Source of the DNA: an uncultured Actinomyces sp.
Lineage (GTDB): Bacteria > Actinomycetota > Actinomycetes > Actinomycetales > Actinomycetaceae
Direction of reading: 5' to 3'
Length of the DNA stretch: 12,043 bases
Assembly: GCA_938040725.1 (NCBI GenBank)
Contig: CALHZX010000029.1
Location: 1-12,043 of the forward strand
Shown here in pieces: positions 1 to 6,331 of this stretch. Under the pieces are notes generated by a model. That model worked only from the letters and a program-made list of their open reading frames with translations. It was not told where the DNA came from and made no database searches. The translations under genes were made by a program, and so were the position numbers. Every line of letters begins with the position of its first letter. Within the stretch, counting starts at the first letter, position 1.

Positions 1-958
1 GGAAGCAGGCGGGGTACTTCATGGTGATCGCGGCACCCATGTTGCCGTCGACCCATTCCATGGTTCCGCCTTCTTCGACGATGGCACGCTGGGTCACCAG
101 GTTCAGGACGTTCGTCGACCAGTTCTGAATCGTCGTGTAACGCACGCGCGCGTCCTTCTTCACGAAGATCTCGATGACACCGGAGTGCAGCGAGTTCTCA
201 TCGTAAATCGGGGCGGTGCAGCCCTCCACGTAGTGCACGTAGGAGCCCTCGTCGGCAATGATGAGCGTCCGCTCGAACTGCCCCATCGCCGAGGTATTAA
301 TGCGGAAGTACGCCTGCAACGGAATGGTCACGTGCACGCCCTTGGGAACGTACACGAACGAGCCACCGGACCAGGCGGCCGTGTTCAGCGCGGAGAACTT
401 ATTGTCGCCCGCGGGCACACACTTGCCGAAGTACTCCTCAAAGATCTCTGGGTGTTCGCGCAGACCCGTGTCCGTGTCGGTAAAGATGACACCCTGGCGC
501 TCCAGGTCCTCCTGGATCTGCTGGTAGACGACCTCGGACTCATACTGGGCGGCGACGCCGGAGACCAGGCGGGCCTTCTCCGCCTCCGGAATACCGAGGC
601 GATCATAGGTGTCACGGATTTCTTCGGGGAGATCTTCCCAGTCGTTGACCTGCCGATCAGTGGGGCGCACGTAGTACTTGAACGCATCAAAATCCACGTG
701 GGACAGGTCGGGACCCCACGCAGGCATCGGCTTGCGCTCAAAAAGCTCAAGCGCCTTGAGACGACGTTCGCGCATCCACTGCGGCTCGTCCTTCACGTCC
801 GAGATAAAGCGGACAATTTCTTCGTTAATGCCGGTGGGGACGTCCTTGGAGTAGTCGTCGGAGTCGTGCCAACCGTACTCATAACCGCCGATCGACTCGA
901 TGATCTCGTCATCGGTCATACGACGGTCCTCAGCGCCCGAGGCGGGTGCCTGCGTCAT
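1..958 (-). CDS. sufB: SufB, Fe-S cluster assembly scaffold protein (3' part outside window)
   Basis: SufB is the scaffold subunit of the cytosolic SufBCD complex, on which [Fe-S] clusters are built before transfer to apoproteins. Translating from the ATG at 958 gives 319 uninterrupted residues that run off the left edge. The family is usually about 470-480 residues, so roughly two thirds is present. Recognisable SufB stretches include YEYGWHDSDD (26-35), EPQWMRERRLKALELF (58-73), WSGGSFVYVPKGV (196-208), VEGCTAPIYDENSLHSG (244-260), YTTIQNWSTNV (274-284) and ITMKYPAC (311-318). Cys247 in VEGCTAP lies where E. coli SufB has its functionally important Cys254. A GAGAGG ribosome site (975-970) lies 11 nt before the ATG. 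Met14 is an alternative start, but actinobacterial SufB proteins commonly carry such a short N-terminal extension. The gene follows sufR by 32 nt, so SufR probably controls it. No intein interrupts the visible part. Confidence 0.96.
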   Translation of the reverse strand, partial: MTQAPASGAEDRRMTDDEIIESIGGYEYGWHDSDDYSKDVPTGINEEIVRFISDVKDEPQWMRERRLKALELFERKPMPAWGPDLSHVDFDAFKYYVRPTDRQVNDWEDLPEEIRDTYDRLGIPEAEKARLVSGVAAQYESEVVYQQIQEDLERQGVIFTDTDTGLREHPEIFEEYFGKCVPAGDNKFSALNTAAWSGGSFVYVPKGVHVTIPLQAYFRINTSAMGQFERTLIIADEGSYVHYVEGCTAPIYDENSLHSGVIEIFVKKDARVRYTTIQNWSTNVLNLVTQRAIVEEGGTMEWVDGNMGAAITMKYPACF

Positions 959-990
959 TGTTGTATCAACCTCTCGTTCTTAACTGTGTG

Positions 991-1686
991 CTACTTACGT
1001 CGCACATTCCGCGCTCCGGGGCGAATCACGGGCATACCCACGGGAATGTGGGTCGTGCACACGTGTCCACCACCGGCGAGCGTGGAAAGTCTTTGCACAT
1101 GGACGTCGAGGAGCTTGCCAAAAGCGATTGTCTCGGCGTCACACAACTGCGGGAAGTCGCCCGCAACGTTTTGGATGGGGCAATGGCCCTGGCAGAGCTG
1201 GACGGCAAGCGTTCCTCCGCCAATATCGCGCACGGTCGCGGCATAGCCGTCTTGCGTCAAGGCGTCAGCGAGGGCCTGCGCACGCACGCGAGGATCCTTC
1301 CCTGCATCGCGCACGATCGGGGCGTATCGCCGTTCGATCTCACGTGAACGTGCCGCAGCGAACGATTCGACGGCTTCCTCTCCCCCGAGCTGCCCAAGAT
1401 ATCCCAGCGCTTTGGTAGCAAGGTCTGAGTAACCGTCAGCCAGGTGGACGTGAGCGCGTTCCGTTGCGACGTAATGCCGGGCGGGACGTCCCCGTCCTCG
1501 CTTGGACGGTGCACCTGGCTCGTGTTCCGCGATCTCTTTGGATTCGAGCAACAACGTGATGTGGCGCCGAACGGCAGCGGTTGTCAGCCCTAAGACCTTC
1601 GCAATTGACGAGGCCGTGACCGGCCCCTTTTCGACGATGAGATCGAGCACCTGCTGTCGGGTTGTGGCGTCTGATTCTTCTGCCAC
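991..1686 (-). CDS. sufR: SufR, Fe-S-sensing winged-helix repressor of the suf operon
   Basis: This is a 231-aa transcriptional regulator of the SufR family (Rv1460 type), which represses the suf genes when its Fe-S cluster is intact. Residues 8-55 form a winged helix-turn-helix (RQQVLDLIVEKGPVTASSIA, then LGLTTAAVRRHITLL). A basic wing follows (SKRGRGRPARHY, 61-72). The C-terminal sensor region carries Cys165, Cys169, Cys182 and Cys210 in CQGHCPIQNVAGDFPQLCDAE and GGHVCTTHIP. The C-x12-C-x27-C spacing of the last three matches the cluster-ligand pattern I remember for mycobacterial SufR. The start chosen is a GTG preceded by GGAGG (1695-1691) at 4 nt. A GTG at 1710 with GGAG at 8 nt would add eight residues. 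The frame stays open to an ATG at 1806, but that would place the promoter palindrome inside the gene and gives a non-family N-terminus. sufB follows 32 nt downstream. The function is secure; the exact start is not. Confidence 0.92.
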   Translation of the reverse strand: MAEESDATTRQQVLDLIVEKGPVTASSIAKVLGLTTAAVRRHITLLLESKEIAEHEPGAPSKRGRGRPARHYVATERAHVHLADGYSDLATKALGYLGQLGGEEAVESFAAARSREIERRYAPIVRDAGKDPRVRAQALADALTQDGYAATVRDIGGGTLAVQLCQGHCPIQNVAGDFPQLCDAETIAFGKLLDVHVQRLSTLAGGGHVCTTHIPVGMPVIRPGARNVRRK

Positions 1687-1743
1687 CTGTCCTCCGCTCC
1701 GACGCTTCACGCGTGCGTCTCCGTGTGCTTTTCTCTGGAAACG

Positions 1744-1749
1744 AGTGTA
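1744..1749 (-). promoter_or_regulatory. Candidate -10 element of the sufR-sufB promoter
   Basis: On the minus strand 1749-1744 reads TACACT, four of six matches to TATAAT. It lies about 58 nt upstream of the preferred sufR GTG and borders the palindrome at 1749-1772. No convincing -35 hexamer is visible 16-19 nt upstream, which is common in high-GC actinobacteria. A start of transcription near 1737 would leave a leader of about 50 nt and would exclude the ATG at 1806 as the sufR start. This is a pattern match only. Confidence 0.4.
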
Positions 1750-1772
1750 CGCCAATTTAGATAAATCGGCGT
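1749..1772. promoter_or_regulatory. 24-bp near-perfect palindrome, candidate SufR operator
   Basis: The arms are ACGCCAATTTA (1749-1759) and TAAATCGGCGT (1762-1772) around a GA centre; ten of eleven positions pair, with one A/G mismatch at 1754-1755. The centre is an AT-rich island in otherwise GC-rich DNA. It occupies the place between a would-be -35 and the TACACT -10 of sufR, where a bound dimer would block RNA polymerase. SufR-family repressors are known to bind inverted repeats upstream of suf genes, and autoregulation is typical. That this particular palindrome is the SufR site is inference from position and symmetry. Confidence 0.55.
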
Positions 1773-1800
1773 TGCGAAAAGCGGATCGGAGTGTCGGACA

Positions 1801-1825
1801 GCCCACAAGTCGAGGGACTTAGGGC
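1801..1825 (-). terminator. Possible hairpin terminator after the NUDIX gene
   Basis: In the gap between the NUDIX stop (1840) and the sufR promoter, GCCC (1801-1804) can pair with GGGC (1822-1825). Inside it AAGTC (1807-1811) pairs with GACTT (1816-1820) around a four-base loop, with a small asymmetric internal loop between the two stems. No U-run follows on the minus strand. The position fits the end of the pyrG-NUDIX transcript, but nine interrupted pairs is modest support. Confidence 0.35.
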
Positions 1826-1839
1826 CCAAGGCTAGTTAG

Positions 1840-2496
1840 CTACCGCATCCACGGAGCGTCGGCGGCCCTCAAGCCCTCCCAATTGCGACCGCGAGCTGCA
1901 TGCGCCGCGAGGATACCGATGACAGCAGAAGGGCTATGCAGTCGGCCCGAGAGCACCATGTCGAGAGCCTGGTCCAGCGGGACCCACGCATACTGCATCG
2001 TCGCCTCCTCATCCTCACGTTCGAAGACCATTCCGGTCGCCTCGAGATCTCGAGCGAGGAAAACACGCAGGGGCTCATTCGTGCCACCGGGCGACGTCAA
2101 GAAATCGACGAGGACCTCCCACCGGTCAGCCTTCATGTCGGTCTCTTCCGCGAGCTCACGCTCGGCGGCAATCAGCGGATCTTCGCCAGGAATATCGAGA
2201 AGGCCAGCGGGAATCTCCCACAGATTGGCCTGCACCGGATGACGGTACTGACGTTCCATGAGGATCTCCTCAGCCCCCGCCTCGCCGCGCATCGCCACGA
2301 CGGCCACGGCCCCCGGATGACGGGTGTACTGACGCACCACCGGGTTCTGCCCCTTCACGACGACGACATGATCTTCGACCATGTCGACGATACGGCCGCT
2401 CCACACGACATCGCTCGCAGTGACTTCGTGAGGGCTCGGCTGATCCGCGATCGCCCGGACCTGGTCGCTCGACAGAAAATGCATGTCGTCTCTCAT
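1840..2496 (-). CDS. NUDIX hydrolase, probable ADP-ribose pyrophosphatase
   Basis: This 218-aa NUDIX enzyme most likely hydrolyses ADP-ribose (or related nucleoside diphosphate sugars) to AMP and a sugar phosphate in the cytosol, like Rv1700. The family-typical RQYRHP is at 82-87 and leads through LWEIPAG (92-98) into the NUDIX box. In the box, Gly98, Glu105 and RELAEE (113-118) supply the metal-binding residues. The first Gly-to-Glu loop is one residue longer than the textbook box, and the usual Gly after EE-x is Asp120. A substrate-loop-like SPGGTNEPLRVFLARDL (135-151) follows. The first ATG overlaps the pyrG stop as ATGA, implying coupled translation. The AAGGA there abuts that ATG, so the second ATG at 2484 (protein starting MHFLSSDQ) is a realistic alternative. 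Gene order next to pyrG matches mycobacteria. The exact substrate cannot be read from sequence. Confidence 0.9.
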   Translation of the reverse strand: MRDDMHFLSSDQVRAIADQPSPHEVTASDVVWSGRIVDMVEDHVVVVKGQNPVVRQYTRHPGAVAVVAMRGEAGAEEILMERQYRHPVQANLWEIPAGLLDIPGEDPLIAAERELAEETDMKADRWEVLVDFLTSPGGTNEPLRVFLARDLEATGMVFEREDEEATMQYAWVPLDQALDMVLSGRLHSPSAVIGILAAHAARGRNWEGLRAADAPWMR

Positions 2497-4160
2497 TCCT
2501 TTTCGTCTAAGCGCGAAGAGTAACGTCCCACGTGACGCTTCAACGCAGCTTCAATCAGTCCCGCGAACAGCGGGTGCGGGCGCGTCGGACGACTCTTAAA
2601 CTCCGGATGCGCCTGCGTTGCAACATAGTAGGGGTGCGCAGCCGAATCAAGCTCGACGAACTCAACAAGCGAACCATCCGGAGAGGTGCCGGAAATCTTC
2701 AGGCCCGCCGCTTCGAGGCGGTCACGGTAGGCATTGTTGACCTCGTAACGGTGACGGTGCCTCTCGCTCACGTCCGTCGTACCGTACACGGTGGCGACAA
2801 TCGAATTCGGGACGAGGTGTGCGGGGTATGCGCCGAGACGCATCGTGCCACCCATATCGCCACCCCCATCGACGAATTCGTGCTGGTCAGCCATCGTGTG
2901 GATGACGGGTTCGGTCGTATCGGGGTCCATCTCAGTCGACGAAGCTCCCGGGATACCAGCGAGGTGACGCGCAGCCTCGATCACCATGCACTGCAGTCCC
3001 AGGCACAGGCCCAGGGTCGGGATACGATGCTCGCGTGCCCAGCGCAGCGCACCGAGCTTGCCTTCAATGCCACGAATACCGAATCCACCGGGAACGACGA
3101 TTGCATCCACACCAGCGAGCTCACGGGCAGCACCTTCTGGCGTCTCGCACGTATCCGATGCGACCCAACGGATATCGACCCGCGCGTTGTTCGCGAAGCC
3201 GCCATGCTTGATGGCCTCAGACACCGACAGGTAGGCGTCGTGCAGGTCAATGTACTTACCGACGAGGGCGACCTCGAGCCGGTGCTTGGGGGAATGAACG
3301 CGCTCGAGCAGTTCCTTCCATTCCTTCCAGTCCACGTCGCGGAAGGACAGCCCGAGTCGCTGGACAAGGTAGGCGTCGAGGCCCTCGCGATGCAGCGTCA
3401 GCGGCACGTTGTAGATCGACGGCACGTCGGCACACTCGATGACCGCGTCGCGGTCAACGTCGCACATGAGTGCAACCTTCGACTTGATCCCTTCGGGCAG
3501 CGCGCGATCAGTGCGCAGCACCAGCGCGTCCGGCGCGATGCCAATCGACCGAAGCGCACTGACGGAGTGCTGCGTCGGCTTCGTCTTGAGCTCACCGGCT
3601 GCAGGCAAGAACGGAATGAGCGACACGTGCACAAAGGCGACGTTCGAGCGTCCGAGGTCGTGGCGTACCTGACGGGCTGCCTCGAGGAAGGGCTGCGATT
3701 CGATGTCGCCAACCGTGCCGCCAATTTCGGTGATGATGACGTCGGGGCGATTGCCATTCTCGTCGGGCTGCGCCTGGCGACGCATCACATTCTTAATCTC
3801 GTCAGTGATATGCGGAATAACCTGAACAGTATCGCCCAGATACTCGCCGCGGCGTTCCTTAGCGATAACCGTGGAGTACACCTGGCCTGTCGTCGCATTT
3901 GCAGCGCCCGACAGGTTCACATCCAAGAAGCGTTCGTAGTGGCCGATATCAAGATCGGTTTCCGCGCCATCCTCCGTCACGAAAACCTCGCCATGCTGGA
4001 AGGGATTCATCGTGCCGGGATCGACATTGATGTAGGGATCGAGCTTCTGCATGACCACATGCAGTCCCCGGGAGCGAAGCAACCGACCCAAGCTGGAGGC
4101 GGTCAGGCCCTTGCCCAACGAGGACACAACGCCACCCGTGACAAAAATATGCTTGGTCAT
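2493..4160 (-). CDS. pyrG: CTP synthase (glutamine-hydrolysing)
   Basis: PyrG makes CTP from UTP, ATP and glutamine in the last step of de novo pyrimidine nucleotide synthesis. The 555-aa product has the usual two-domain layout. The N-terminal synthetase has FVTGGVVSSLGKGLTASSLG (6-25, P-loop), QKLDPYINVDPGTMNPFQHG (38-57) and EIGGTVGDIES (145-155). The C-terminal class I glutamine amidotransferase has VVPGGFGIRG (355-364), the nucleophile Cys386 in LGLCLGLQ, and the His518/Glu520 pair in AHPEF. The ATG at 4160 is chosen because family similarity starts at TKHIFVTGG. In-frame ATGs at 4187 and 4202 would add 9 or 14 residues, and mycobacterial PyrG does have a short extension. None of the three has a strong ribosome site. 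A hairpin lies upstream, so pyrG probably starts its own transcript or relies on read-through. The stop overlaps the NUDIX start by 4 nt. Confidence 0.97.
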   Translation of the reverse strand: MTKHIFVTGGVVSSLGKGLTASSLGRLLRSRGLHVVMQKLDPYINVDPGTMNPFQHGEVFVTEDGAETDLDIGHYERFLDVNLSGAANATTGQVYSTVIAKERRGEYLGDTVQVIPHITDEIKNVMRRQAQPDENGNRPDVIITEIGGTVGDIESQPFLEAARQVRHDLGRSNVAFVHVSLIPFLPAAGELKTKPTQHSVSALRSIGIAPDALVLRTDRALPEGIKSKVALMCDVDRDAVIECADVPSIYNVPLTLHREGLDAYLVQRLGLSFRDVDWKEWKELLERVHSPKHRLEVALVGKYIDLHDAYLSVSEAIKHGGFANNARVDIRWVASDTCETPEGAARELAGVDAIVVPGGFGIRGIEGKLGALRWAREHRIPTLGLCLGLQCMVIEAARHLAGIPGASSTEMDPDTTEPVIHTMADQHEFVDGGGDMGGTMRLGAYPAHLVPNSIVATVYGTTDVSERHRHRYEVNNAYRDRLEAAGLKISGTSPDGSLVEFVELDSAAHPYYVATQAHPEFKSRPTRPHPLFAGLIEAALKRHVGRYSSRLDEKE

Positions 4161-4232
4161 GGAATTTTCCGCACGCGCCGTGCGCATTGAAGTACTCACC
4201 ATGGAACTTCAGCCTAACACTCCTGGCATGAA

Positions 4233-4269
4233 TCGGCCCCCGAGATCTGGGCAGATCAGCGGGGGCCGA
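4233..4269 (-). terminator. Strong GC-rich hairpin between steB and pyrG, tract-less terminator candidate
   Basis: TCGGCCCCCG (4233-4242) and CGGGGGCCGA (4260-4269) pair perfectly over 10 bp. Inside, GATCT (4244-4248) pairs with AGATC (4253-4257) around a four-base loop, with a 1/2-nt internal loop between the stems. The hairpin starts 26 nt after the steB stop, in the first real gap of a chain that otherwise has none. No U-run follows on either strand, as for many actinobacterial terminators. It could also be an mRNA-stabilising stem or a partial terminator before pyrG. Confidence 0.65.
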
Positions 4270-4295
4270 CGAGCGAAATCGCGTCCTGACGCGCT

Positions 4296-5189
4296 TTACT
4301 TGGCGCTCGGGAGGACAGACTGTGCTCCGTTACCCACACCGAAGGCGCGGGCTCCGGTGGCGGGCGTGGACAGAGCGAGCGCCGTATCGACGGCGGCCAG
4401 CGTCGTACCGACCGAATCCACGGTCGTCACGGCGGTGCCGCTCGCGCGCACTGAAGTGATCATCGCGTCACGTGTCGAGGCATCACCCACGAGAACACCG
4501 GACGTCGAACCGACGGCCTGGGCCAAACCAACCCAGGCATCGGAGCTGGCGGAAACTGCGGCAGGGCTCGCGCCGTTCGAGGCGACGGCCTGGGCGCGCG
4601 GTCCGACAGCGACGATAGTGGTGGCGGCGCCGGACGGATCTTCGTCGATCGTCATGATCGGGGTAGACGCATCCGTCAGGATCTGCCGCAGCAGGTCAGT
4701 TTCGGAACCGGTCGAGGTGAGCACCTGAACGATCGAGTAGCCGACCACGCCATCCGCGCTAGCCGTCTTGGCCGCACCGGAGCTCAGATGTGAGGCGAGC
4801 GTCGTCGACAGAGTCGTGCGGTACTGGCTCATGGACGTGGACTGCCAGTTGTCGCTCAGCGTCACGCGGCCGACGACGCTTGCACCGGCGTCGGTGAGCG
4901 TCGAACGGAGAGCAGTCACGTCATCGTCCGACGCACCGGGGAGCACGACAAGCGCGACCTTAGCACCAGTCAGCGAACCCGTGAGCGTCGAGGAAGCGAG
5001 GGCTTTCAGGCCCGCCGCCTCGGCCTCTGCCTGCACGCTCAGCTGGGGATCGGTCGCGGTGGAAGTCGACGACACGTTCACCCCCGCGTGGATACGGCTC
5101 TGTAGCGGGCCAGCACCCAGGACAACTCCAACGGCGAGAGCGATAAAGATCCCGATGATCGAGACAACGTGATAGCGAAAGTTAATCAT
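4296..5189 (-). CDS. steB: SteB/MctB-family membrane protein ('copper transporter' family)
   Basis: This 297-aa protein belongs to the family annotated 'copper transporter' (MctB/Rv1698) and known as SteB in corynebacteria, where it works with SteA in septation. It begins with the family signature INFRYHVVSIIGIF and one membrane helix (about 8-28, ending ALAVGVVLGAGPL). The remaining ~270 residues are Ala/Ser/Thr/Val-rich and predicted outside the membrane, with blocks such as AKVALVVLPGASDDDVTAL (76-94). The stretch after the helix that is often a coiled coil in the family looks short here (about 46-66). The start is firm: GGAGGA (5200-5195) lies 5 nt before the ATG, which overlaps the steA stop as ATGA. 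The steA partnership favours a cell-division role; copper transport cannot be judged from the sequence. The gene is the last in the overlapping chain, before a hairpin. Confidence 0.87.
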   Translation of the reverse strand: MINFRYHVVSIIGIFIALAVGVVLGAGPLQSRIHAGVNVSSTSTATDPQLSVQAEAEAAGLKALASSTLTGSLTGAKVALVVLPGASDDDVTALRSTLTDAGASVVGRVTLSDNWQSTSMSQYRTTLSTTLASHLSSGAAKTASADGVVGYSIVQVLTSTGSETDLLRQILTDASTPIMTIDEDPSGAATTIVAVGPRAQAVASNGASPAAVSASSDAWVGLAQAVGSTSGVLVGDASTRDAMITSVRASGTAVTTVDSVGTTLAAVDTALALSTPATGARAFGVGNGAQSVLPSAK

Positions 5190-6331
5190 TGGGTTCCTCC
5201 AGCGGAATGCATCAGCGAGACGAAGAAAGAGGTAATCGGGTGCAGCAGGTCATTACCCCACGGGGTCGACCACAGTGCGACGCCCATCAGTCCAAGAGCG
5301 ACAAGGGCGAGAAGGACGAGGGTCCAACCGCGAGGGCGCGGGCGGAACGTGGCCGCAACTGCCTGCGCGCCGATAAGTCGCGAACCAACTGCAAGTCGAG
5401 AGAAAAACGCAGGGGCAACGAGCGCGCGTCCAGCGTCCACAAGCTCGGCCTCCCCGTAGGAAACACCGGCGGTGACAACCGCAGTCGCCCCTGAGTAAGC
5501 GGCGACGACGAGAGCCGCGTCGAGAGACGTACCGGCCATGGCCACACGCTCGTAGACGATACCCATACGATCCAGCCGCTGGGCGCCTGGTGCGAGACCA
5601 TCGCCGCCGACCCGCACGATAAAGGCTCGCGCACGGCGAATGGCCTTCTCGCTCATCAAGTCCGCGTCACCCACAACGAGGTCGAGGGTGAGATGGGCTT
5701 TGAGCGCGACGTCCGCTCCCCCATCGACAGCGATGACGAAAGGAGCGGCCTCCGAACGCCATCGGGCGAGCGCGCGACAATCGCTCGCCGCCTCGCTCGC
5801 GGCGCTCACCAGCAGAATCGGACGCTTGCCAAGGCCATCAATAGAAGGGACTCCCTCGCCACGCAGAACGGTCGCACCATCCTTGGCCAGGTAGTCTTCG
5901 ACAGAACCTTCGAACCCGGCGAATAAAGTGGCCGAGTCGGCGACCTGGACGTCCAGGTCCTGCGCTGACACCACCCGACCGGTCGCAATGATGCCGCCAT
6001 CAACGAGGACCTTGTCATCCGTGACGGCGACTTCCTGTCCCTCGCGCAGCGACATGATGTCTTGGCCGAGGTCATCAACGAGCGTAATACCGGCGTCGAG
6101 AATGAGGCGCGGACCGAGAGCTGCGACTCGACCCGTCAGCGAAGGCTGCGCGTTGAGGACCGCGATAGGCGCGGCTTCAACCAGCGCAGCTGCGCTCTCA
6201 CGGTCCAAGTCCGCGACGTTGATAACGGCGATCTCTCCACGCTCGAGGCGCGTTGCCAGGTGCTTGGGACGGTCGTCGACGCGTACACGCCCCAACTGGC
6301 CCTTCGATTCCTTTGAAAGTGTTTCACTCAT
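5186..6331 (-). CDS. steA: SteA-like septation protein with TPK-like domain and C-terminal membrane helix
   Basis: The 381-aa product matches the SteA (Rv1697/cg1603) family. These proteins carry a thiamine-pyrophosphokinase-like fold but are linked to cell separation with SteB. Family-typical blocks are GRVRVDDRPKHLATRLERGE (14-33), INVADLDRESAAALVEA (37-53), AQPSLTGR (61-68) and AGITLVDDLG (80-89). A TPK-like nucleotide-site pattern follows: AVDGGAD (201-207) and DLVVGDADLMSE (217-228). One membrane helix at about 336-354 (WTLVLLALVALGLMGVALW) leaves a ~27-residue tail, so most of the protein should be cytosolic. The ATG at 6331 overlaps the recN stop as ATGA. It has only AGGG directly upstream, so initiation probably depends on coupling. 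A longer in-frame start at 6448 would overlap recN by 121 nt with a non-family N-terminus and was not used. Enzymatic activity is unknown. Confidence 0.9.
   Translation of the reverse strand: MSETLSKESKGQLGRVRVDDRPKHLATRLERGEIAVINVADLDRESAAALVEAAPIAVLNAQPSLTGRVAALGPRLILDAGITLVDDLGQDIMSLREGQEVAVTDDKVLVDGGIIATGRVVSAQDLDVQVADSATLFAGFEGSVEDYLAKDGATVLRGEGVPSIDGLGKRPILLVSAASEAASDCRALARWRSEAAPFVIAVDGGADVALKAHLTLDLVVGDADLMSEKAIRRARAFIVRVGGDGLAPGAQRLDRMGIVYERVAMAGTSLDAALVVAAYSGATAVVTAGVSYGEAELVDAGRALVAPAFFSRLAVGSRLIGAQAVAATFRPRPRGWTLVLLALVALGLMGVALWSTPWGNDLLHPITSFFVSLMHSAGGTQ

Noticed and set aside
185..1246. A 353-codon plus-strand frame across sufB and sufR
   Set aside because: It spans the antisense of two well-recognised genes and their gap, with no recognisable motif.
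1687..1806. Longest form of SufR starting at the ATG at 1806
   Set aside because: It would put the palindrome and -10-like element inside the gene, and the added residues do not look like SufR. A shorter extension to the GTG at 1710 remains possible.
4161..4170. GGAATTTTCC just upstream of the pyrG ATG as an operator
   Set aside because: It is only 10 bp and imperfectly symmetric, so it is expected by chance; GGAAAA on the minus strand is at best a weak ribosome site.
2532..4190. A 552-codon open frame on the plus strand opposite pyrG
   Set aside because: It is fully antisense to a certain gene, its protein is Arg/His/Val-rich with no family resemblance, and long antisense frames are expected in GC-rich coding DNA.
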